Source: Streptomyces virginiae (GTDB taxonomy: Bacteria > Actinomycetota > Actinomycetes > Streptomycetales > Streptomycetaceae). From it: a DNA stretch of 64,000 nt. The stretch is taken from positions 558,001 through 622,000 of the forward strand of contig NZ_JOAK01000001.1 in the NCBI RefSeq assembly GCF_000720455.1, read 5' to 3'. Below, in pieces: positions 58,360 to 64,000 of the stretch. The position numbers and the translations under genes are program-made. Position 1 is the first letter of the stretch. Every line of letters starts with the position of its first letter. The notes under the pieces are model-generated. The model saw only the letters and a list, made by a program, of their open reading frames with translations. It was not told the origin of the DNA and searched no databases.

Positions 58360-60096
58360 TCACTGCTCCAGGCTCGGGGTGCTCAGGGGGTGCACGGACG
58401 GGAAGTCCGCGGAGTCGGTGGGTACGACGACCAGGGCCCGCTTCTCGGTGGCCGAGAGCCGGACCACCAGGTGGCGGCGCCACCGGGCATCGTCCCGGTC
58501 GGGGTGGTCCTCGCGCCAGTGGCAGCCGCGGGTCTCCTCGCGGCGCTGCGCGGCGGCGACCAGGACCCGCGCCACGCACAGCAGGTTCGTGGCCTCCCAG
58601 GTGTCCACACCCGGCTCGGCGGTCTTGCCGTGCGCTTCGAGTTCGTTCAGGGCCGTGGCGTACAGCCCTTGCAGGGCCTCGGCCGCCGCGGCCAGCGACG
58701 CGGCGGAGCGGAGCACGCCCGCGCCGCCCGTCATGATCCGCTGGACCTCGAACCGGGCCCCGGCGGGCTGCAGCGGACCGGTCGAGGGGACCGGGACGCC
58801 GGGGCCGCCCCCGCCGTACTCCTGAGAGGTGATGTCCTCGGCGATCCGCTCGGCGAAGACCAGGCCCTCCAGCAGGGAGTTGGAGGCGAGCCGGTTCGCG
58901 CCGTGCACGCCCGTGCAGGCGACCTCGCCGCAGGCGTACAGGCCGGGGACGGTGGTGCGCCCGTGCAGGTCGGTCCGGACACCGCCGGAGGCGTAGTGCG
59001 CGGCGGGCGCCACCGGGATCGGCTCCGTCACCGGGTCGATGCCGTGCGAGCGGCAGGCCGCCAGGATCGTCGGGAAGCGCTGCTCCCACATCTCGGCGCC
59101 GAAGTGCCGGGCGTCCAGGTACATGTGCTGCGCGCCCTGCTCCTGCATGCGGCGCATGATGCCCTTGGCGACGATGTCGCGCGGAGCCAGCTCGGCCAGC
59201 TCGTGCTGGCCGGTCATGAAGCGGACGCCGTCCGCGTCGACGAGGTACGCGCCCTCGCCCCGCACCGCCTCCGACACCAGCGGCTGCTGCCCCTCGGCGT
59301 CCGGGCCGAGGAACAGCACCGTCGGGTGGAACTGCACGAACTCCAGGTCGGAGACCTCGGCTCCGGCGCGCAGCGCGAGCGCCACGCCGTCGCCGGTGGA
59401 CACCGAGGGGTTGGTCGTCGCGGAGAAGACCTGGCCCATGCCGCCCGTCGCGAGGATCACGGCGGGCGCGTGGACGGCGCCGACGCCGTCGTGCTGCCCC
59501 TCGCCCATGACGTGCAGCGTGACACCGGCCGTACGGCCCTGCGCGTCCTGCAGGAGGTCGAGTACGAGCGCGTTCTCCACGGTCTCTATGCCGGCGGCGT
59601 GCACGGCCTCGACCAGCGCCCGTGAGATCTCGGCGCCGGTGGCGTCGCCGCCCGCGTGCGCGATCCGCCGGCGGTGGTGGCCGCCCTCCCGGGTCAGCTC
59701 TATCTCGCCGGTCTCGGCCGAGGTGTCGAAGACCGCGCCGGTGTCGATCAACCGCCGTACCGCGTCCGGGCCTTCGGTGACGAGCAGCCGGACGGCCTCC
59801 TCGTCGCACAGGCCGGCGCCCGCGACCAGGGTGTCGTCGAGGTGCTGCTCGGGGCTGTCGCCCTCGCCGAGGGCCGCGGCGATGCCGCCCTGGGCCCAGC
59901 GGGTGGAACCGTCGTCGAGCCGGGCCTTGGTGACCACGACGGTACGGCGGCCCGCGGCCGCGCAGCGCAGCGCGGCGGTCAGACCCGCCACACCGGATCC
60001 GACGACCACGACGTCGGCGTCGAGGGACCAGCCGGGCGCCGGCGCGTGCAGCCGTATGCCCGTGCTGCCGGCGGGGCCTCTGCCAGGGGTGCTCAC
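58360..60096 (-). CDS. nadB: L-aspartate oxidase
   Basis: 578 aa flavoprotein, first step of NAD synthesis: L-aspartate to iminoaspartate, which NadA condenses to quinolinate. FAD motif [14 protein letters not shown] near 31-44, [24 protein letters not shown] and the catalytic-domain [15 protein letters not shown] match NadB and succinate-dehydrogenase flavoproteins. nadA is absent from the window. GTG at 60096 overlaps the panC stop by 4 bp. Confidence 0.94.
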   Translation of the reverse strand: MSTPGRGPAGSTGIRLHAPAPGWSLDADVVVVGSGVAGLTAALRCAAAGRRTVVVTKARLDDGSTRWAQGGIAAALGEGDSPEQHLDDTLVAGAGLCDEEAVRLLVTEGPDAVRRLIDTGAVFDTSAETGEIELTREGGHHRRRIAHAGGDATGAEISRALVEAVHAAGIETVENALVLDLLQDAQGRTAGVTLHVMGEGQHDGVGAVHAPAVILATGGMGQVFSATTNPSVSTGDGVALALRAGAEVSDLEFVQFHPTVLFLGPDAEGQQPLVSEAVRGEGAYLVDADGVRFMTGQHELAELAPRDIVAKGIMRRMQEQGAQHMYLDARHFGAEMWEQRFPTILAACRSHGIDPVTEPIPVAPAAHYASGGVRTDLHGRTTVPGLYACGEVACTGVHGANRLASNSLLEGLVFAERIAEDITSQEYGGGGPGVPVPSTGPLQPAGARFEVQRIMTGGAGVLRSAASLAAAAEALQGLYATALNELEAHGKTAEPGVDTWEATNLLCVARVLVAAAQRREETRGCHWREDHPDRDDARWRRHLVVRLSATEKRALVVVPTDSADFPSVHPLSTPSLEQ

Positions 60097-61085
60097 GAGT
60101 GTGCTCCGAATTCCAATGGGATGTTGTCGATCAGCCGGGTCGTGCCCACCTTCGCGGCGACGGCCAGCACGGCCTGCCCGGTGAAGTCGGGACCGGCCTC
60201 GGTGAAGTCCTTCGGGTCCACCAGCGCCAGGTAGTCCAGCACGAGCGGCGGCTCCGAACGGGCCGCGTCCGCCAGGACGTGGCCCGCCGCGGCCCGTACC
60301 GCGTCCGGCAGGCCCGCGCAGGCCGCGGAGACGGCGTGCGCGTCCGCCGAGGCGCGGATCTCGCCCAGCCTGGCCAGGGCGGTGGCCCGCTCGTCGCTGG
60401 CCGGGGCGGCCTCGGCGCGGGCGCGCAGCGCCGCCTGCGCGGCGAGCCGGTCGCGTCCCGCGAAGAGGGCGCGCGACAGCGCCAGCGCGGTCTGCCGGTC
60501 CGCGGGGGAGAGGTAGCGGTTGCGGGACGACAGCGCCAGGCCGTCCTCCTCGCGGACGGTCGGTACGCCGACCACCTCCACGGGGAAGTTCAGGTCGGTC
60601 ACCATCCGCCGGATCAGGGCCAGTTGCTGGGCGTCCTTCTGGCCGAAGAGAGCCAGGTCGGGGCGGGTCAGGTGGAGCAGCTTGGCGACGACGGTCAGCA
60701 TCCCGTCGAAGTGGCCCGGCCGGGTGGCGCCTTCGAGGCGACCGCCCATCGGGCCGGCGGTGATCCGCACCTGCGGGTCCCCGCCCGGGTAGACCTCGTC
60801 GACGGACGGGGCGAACACCGCGTCGGCGCCCGCCTCTTCGGCGAGCGCCAAGTCCGCGTCGAGGGTGCGCGGATACCGGTCGAGGTCCTCGCCCGCCCCG
60901 AACTGCAGCGGGTTGACGAAGACGGTCACGACGACCTGGCCCTCGGGCCCGGCCAGTTCACGGGCGGTCCGGACCAGGGTGGCGTGGCCCTCGTGCAGGG
61001 CGCCCATGGTCATCACCACGGCCCGCCGCCCGGTGCGCGGCAGCTTGTGCAGCTCATCGGCGGTGTGCAGCAGCAGCTCGGTCAC
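60093..61085 (-). CDS. panC: Pantothenate synthetase
   Basis: 330 aa, longer than E. coli PanC (about 283). Joins pantoate and beta-alanine using [17 protein letters not shown] carries the HxGH nucleotide motif, [18 protein letters not shown] the pantoate/beta-alanine site, and [10 protein letters not shown] the KMSKS-like loop. GTG at 61085 overlaps the DUF2520 stop by 4 bp; the 3' end overlaps nadB by 4 bp. panD, commonly next to panC in actinobacteria, is not here. Confidence 0.95.
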   Translation of the reverse strand: MTELLLHTADELHKLPRTGRRAVVMTMGALHEGHATLVRTARELAGPEGQVVVTVFVNPLQFGAGEDLDRYPRTLDADLALAEEAGADAVFAPSVDEVYPGGDPQVRITAGPMGGRLEGATRPGHFDGMLTVVAKLLHLTRPDLALFGQKDAQQLALIRRMVTDLNFPVEVVGVPTVREEDGLALSSRNRYLSPADRQTALALSRALFAGRDRLAAQAALRARAEAAPASDERATALARLGEIRASADAHAVSAACAGLPDAVRAAAGHVLADAARSEPPLVLDYLALVDPKDFTEAGPDFTGQAVLAVAAKVGTTRLIDNIPLEFGAHS

Positions 61086-61993
61086 TGATCGCCCCCGTCA
61101 GGGTCCGTGTCGGCGAGTACGCCGAGCAGGTCCTCGGCGAGTTCGGGCTTGAGCAGACCGTGCGCGAGGGCCCGGTCGGCGGTGGTGCGGGCCATGGCCA
61201 GGTACCCGGCGACCGTGCCCGGCGCGTGCCGGCGCAGCTCCGAGACGTGCGCGGCGACCGTCCCGGCGTCACCGCGGGCCACCGGCCCGGTCAGGGCCGC
61301 GTCCCCGGAGCGCAGGGCGTTGTCGAGGGCGGCGCCGAGCAGCGGGCCGAGCATCCGGTCGGGGTGCCCGACCCCGGCCTTGCGCAGCAGCTCCAGGGAC
61401 TGGGCGACGAGCGTGACCAGGTGGTTCGCACCGAGGGCCAGGGCCGCGTGGTAGAGCGCGCGGTTCTCCTCCGCGATCCACTCGGGCTCCCCGCCCATCT
61501 CGATGACCAGGGCCTCGGCGGCCAGCCGCAGCTCGTCGGGGGCGGTGACGCCGAAGGAGCAGCCGGCCAGCCGCTGCACGTCGACCTCGGTACCGGTGAA
61601 GGTCATCGCGGGGTGCAGGGCCAGCGGCAGCGCGCCCGCGCGGCGCGCCGGGTCGAGCACGGCGGTCCCGTACCGGCCGGAGGTGTGCACGAGGAGCTGC
61701 CCGGGCCGGATCGCCCCGGTCTCCGCGAGCCCCTCCACAAGGGACGGCAGCGCGTCGTCGGGGACGGTCAGCAGGACCAGGTCGGCCAGCTCCAGGACCT
61801 GCCCGGGCGGCACCAGCGGCACGTCGGGCAGCATGCGCGCGGCACGGCGCACGGAGGCGTCGGACACTCCCGACACGGCGACGGGACGGTGGCCCGCCTG
61901 CTGGAGCGCACGGGCCAGCGCCGGGCCGACGCGGCCGGCCCCGACGACGCCGACGGCGAGCCGGGCAGGGCGCGGCTGCTGTGAATGATTCAC
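61082..61993 (-). CDS. Rossmann-fold DUF2520 oxidoreductase upstream of panC
   Basis: 303 aa. Dinucleotide-binding [16 protein letters not shown] near 17-32, [13 protein letters not shown], then an all-helical C-terminal DUF2520 domain ([21 protein letters not shown] in part). Fold and order resemble ketopantoate reductase and 6-phosphogluconate dehydrogenase relatives. A homologue precedes panC in mycobacteria too. A ketopantoate reductase role would supply pantoate for PanC, but that is inference from context. GTG at 61993 with GGAAGG upstream. First gene of the cofactor operon. Confidence 0.84.
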   Translation of the reverse strand: MNHSQQPRPARLAVGVVGAGRVGPALARALQQAGHRPVAVSGVSDASVRRAARMLPDVPLVPPGQVLELADLVLLTVPDDALPSLVEGLAETGAIRPGQLLVHTSGRYGTAVLDPARRAGALPLALHPAMTFTGTEVDVQRLAGCSFGVTAPDELRLAAEALVIEMGGEPEWIAEENRALYHAALALGANHLVTLVAQSLELLRKAGVGHPDRMLGPLLGAALDNALRSGDAALTGPVARGDAGTVAAHVSELRRHAPGTVAGYLAMARTTADRALAHGLLKPELAEDLLGVLADTDPDGGDQ

Positions 61994-62101
61994 GCGGGGA
62001 ATGCCTTCCGTTCCAGTCCGCGGGGGTACCGGACGATACGCCGCCATGCTAGCCCGTGGGGGTCTTGGCCGGTCGGGGACGAGGGGCGAGGATCAGGGGT
62101 C

Positions 62102-63232
62102 ATGAGCGACGGCAACGAGGAAACGGAACGTACGGCGCGGCTCGTGGCGGCCTGGCGGGCGGCGGGACGGACCCTGACGCACAGCCCGCGCGAAGCCACC
62201 GTCGGCGAGTCGCTGGCGCGGCTCGCCGAGGCCCCGTACGACATGGACGCGCCCACCGACATCTACGGCGACGGGATCGTCGCCGAGCTGGAGCGGCGGG
62301 TCGCGGAGCTGCTCGGGACGCAGGACGCGGCGTTCTTCCCCAGCGGCACGATGGCGCAGCAGATCGCCCTGCGCTGCTGGGCGGGCCGGACCGGCAACCC
62401 GGTCGTGGCGCTGCACCCGATGAGCCACCCGGAGATGTGGGAGGGCGACGCCCTGTCGACGGTCTCCGGGCTGCGGGTCGTCCACCCGACGACCGAGGCG
62501 CGCCAGCCGACCCCGGAGGAGGTCGCGGGCATCGGGGAGCCGTTCGGCACGCTGATGCTGGAGCTCCCGCTGCGCGAGGCCGGATTCCTGCTGCCCACCT
62601 GGGAGGAACTCCAGGCGCTGGTGGAGGCCGGCCGCGAGCGGGAGGCGGCGATCCACTTCGACGGCGCCCGGCTGTGGGAGTCCACCGTCCACTTCGGCCG
62701 TCCGCTGCCGGAGATCGCCGGTCTCGCCGACTCCGTGTACGTCTCGTTCTACAAGTCGCTGGGCGGCCTGAGCGGGGCGGCCCTGGCCGGGTCGCGGGAG
62801 TTCGTGGAGGAGACCAGGGTCTGGCGCCACCGCTACGGGGGCCAGATCTTCCGGCAGTTCCCGCAGGCCCTGTCCGCGCTGGCCGGCCTGGAGCGGGAAC
62901 TGCCGCGGCTGCCGTCGTACGTGGCCCAGGCGCGGATGGTGGCCGGGGCGCTGCGCGAGGCCCTGGCGAAGTCCGGCGTCCCGTGGTCGCGCGTGCACCC
63001 CGAGGAGCCGCACACGCACCAGTTCCAGGTGTGGCTGCCCTACGAGCCGGACCGGCTGACGGACGCGGGCCTGCGGCAGGCGCAGGAGACGGGCACCGTC
63101 TTCTTCCGCCGCTGGTCGCCCGGGGGGCCGCCGGGCCTCGCGGTGACCGAGCTGGACATCACGGAGCCGGGCCTGTCCTGGACCGCGTCCGACGTCCACG
63201 ACGCGGTCTCGGCCTTCGTGGCCCGCATCTGA
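62102..63232 (+). CDS. Threonine aldolase/beta-eliminating lyase family PLP enzyme
   Basis: 376 aa fold-type I PLP enzyme. Schiff-base Lys218 lies in SVYVSFYKSLGGLSGAAL; Asp in AAIHFDGARLWES binds the pyridine nitrogen; FFPSGTMAQQIALRCW holds the phosphate site. Low-specificity threonine aldolases (threonine/allo-threonine to glycine and acetaldehyde) have this pattern; other beta-eliminating activities are possible. ATG at 62102. Divergent from the DUF2520-panC operon (108 bp between starts). Confidence 0.87.
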   Translation: MSDGNEETERTARLVAAWRAAGRTLTHSPREATVGESLARLAEAPYDMDAPTDIYGDGIVAELERRVAELLGTQDAAFFPSGTMAQQIALRCWAGRTGNPVVALHPMSHPEMWEGDALSTVSGLRVVHPTTEARQPTPEEVAGIGEPFGTLMLELPLREAGFLLPTWEELQALVEAGREREAAIHFDGARLWESTVHFGRPLPEIAGLADSVYVSFYKSLGGLSGAALAGSREFVEETRVWRHRYGGQIFRQFPQALSALAGLERELPRLPSYVAQARMVAGALREALAKSGVPWSRVHPEEPHTHQFQVWLPYEPDRLTDAGLRQAQETGTVFFRRWSPGGPPGLAVTELDITEPGLSWTASDVHDAVSAFVARI

Positions 63233-63484
63233 CGCCGCCCGCGCGGGGCCGGACACGGTCCCGCCGCGGCCCGCCGACCCGGCCCCCCACGCACCCCGCC
63301 GGCCCCCGCCGGACCCGCCCGCAGGCCCGCCGGCCTGCGCACGGACGGCCGTGCCGTGTACCACCCGCACCCCCGCAGGGCGGCGGCGAAACGCCGAATT
63401 GCGCGAAAGTCGCCGGTGAGGACCGGACACGGAGTTACCGTCCCTTGACCGCAATTACCGGCCACCGTGCCCGGAGGAGACACC

Positions 63485-63670
63485 ATGACCGCTCAGCCCG
63501 CGTGGCGGAAGTCCTCGTTCTGCGGCGACGGCGACGCCTGCGTCTACGTCGCCGTCACCCCCGGAGCCCTCGTGAAGGTCGCCGACCGGGTCGACCCCGC
63601 CCACCTGGTCCTCGCCACCACCCAGGCCGCCTGGGCGGACTTCCTGCGGGCGGTCAAGGAGACCGGCTGA
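63485..63670 (+). CDS. DUF397 protein (second copy in window)
   Basis: 61 aa. Compact DUF397: PAWRKSSFCGDGDACVYVAV, then VKVADRVDPAHLVLATTQAAWADFLRAV. CGGAGGAGA gives a strong ribosome site before the ATG. Unlike the copy at 13104 it has no XRE-DUF5753 or ATP-binding gene beside it in the window, and no copy of the 19-bp operator upstream. It may be an orphan modulator acting with regulators elsewhere (inference). Confidence 0.85.
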   Translation: MTAQPAWRKSSFCGDGDACVYVAVTPGALVKVADRVDPAHLVLATTQAAWADFLRAVKETG

Positions 63671-63753
63671 GGTCCGGCCCGTACCGGTCCGCGCCGCGCC
63701 GCACTCGCCCCTCCTGAGGGGATTTTGTCCGATTAGCGCGTATCTTCGGCATC

Positions 63754-64000
63754 ATGCCCACGCCCTACGGATCCCGCGGCGGCATGGCGTTCAGCGCCGC
63801 CGAGCTGCACGTGCTCAGGCGTTCGCTCGCCCACGCCCTTCAGTCCTCCTCGGCGCCCCTGGCGGCCGAGGAGGTCCAGGACTGCCTGCGCCTCGCGCAG
63901 TCGGTGGACGAAGCGGTCCGGGAGGCGGGCCGGCTCAGAGCCTTCCTCCTGGACGATCTGGCCCGCTACCGGGGCGCCCTGCCCGGCAGCCTCTCCGGCT
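63754..64000 (+). CDS. Conserved hypothetical protein (partial, cut by right edge)
   Basis: 82 codons visible from the ATG at 63754: MPTPYGSRGGMAFSAAELHV, then a helical region (VQDCLRLAQSVDEAVREAGRL, LLDDLARYRGALPG). I recall similar proteins as conserved Streptomyces hypotheticals; no function is known. No strong ribosome site; an internal ATG (MAFSAAEL) at 63784 is an alternative start. Confidence 0.6.
   Translation, partial: MPTPYGSRGGMAFSAAELHVLRRSLAHALQSSSAPLAAEEVQDCLRLAQSVDEAVREAGRLRAFLLDDLARYRGALPGSLSG

Overview
The window is high-GC actinobacterial chromosome, almost certainly Streptomyces or a close relative. The evidence is the extreme G/C bias at third codon positions, many GTG and TTG starts, a full tipA homologue, a DUF397/ATP-binding/XRE-DUF5753 (whiJ/abaA-type) regulatory cluster, an ESX (type VII) secretion operon, and the gene order ppa, dacB, metalloprotease, tilS, hpt, ftsH, folE, fol genes. 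From memory, that order is shared with Streptomyces coelicolor and, more loosely, Mycobacterium tuberculosis. I see no tRNA, rRNA, CRISPR array, insertion sequence or prophage. It reads as core chromosome with modest accessory patches.

Layout. 1-5.5 kb: left-transcribed type VII operon (small Gln-rich membrane protein, EccD, MinD-like ATPase, EccC running off the left edge). 5.7-12.8 kb: serine hydrolase, acetyltransferase, SigE-family sigma factor with a probable partner membrane protein, a DNA polymerase A-like enzyme, a DUF2786 protein and a tiny TatA. 13.1-15.2 kb: whiJ-type cluster, in which two of the genes carry matching operator-promoter modules. 15.3-23.6 kb: aldehyde dehydrogenase, class B PBP, DinB-like protein, a PadR-controlled ABC exporter, the thiopeptide sensor tipA with its palindromic promoter, and a DedA protein. 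23.6-33.7 kb: ThrE-type exporter, pyrophosphatase, DD-carboxypeptidase, zinc metalloprotease, tilS, hpt, ftsH and folE.

33.8-36.7 kb: left-transcribed folP, NTF2-like gene, folB, folK and a DUF3180 protein, convergent with folE. 36.9-43.6 kb: lysylphosphatidylglycerol synthase-like protein, an envelope esterase and a betaine/choline-type ABC importer split over two divergent units. 43.7-56.5 kb: mixed genes: coiled-coil membrane protein, arylamine N-acetyltransferase, orphan NuoD-like protein, paired bacterial PH-domain membrane proteins, a small membrane/HTH pair behind twin operators, a NarL-type two-component system, a MidA-like methyltransferase, a secreted M28 peptidase and an ArsR-like regulator. 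56.6-62 kb: a compact left-transcribed cofactor operon (DUF2520, panC, nadB, nadC, coaX) with overlapping or nearly abutting genes that joins CoA and NAD synthesis. 62.1-64 kb: aldolase-like PLP enzyme, a second DUF397 gene and a gene cut by the right edge.

No wholly new multi-gene system is obvious. The least expected signals are regulatory: (i) a 19-bp operator placed 2 bp from the -35 of two promoters in the whiJ-type cluster; (ii) paired operators bracketing the ABC exporter promoter; (iii) a 21-bp perfect hairpin lying between the Shine-Dalgarno sequence and the ATG of ftsH; (iv) twin 17-bp sites abutting a probably leaderless start at 49069.
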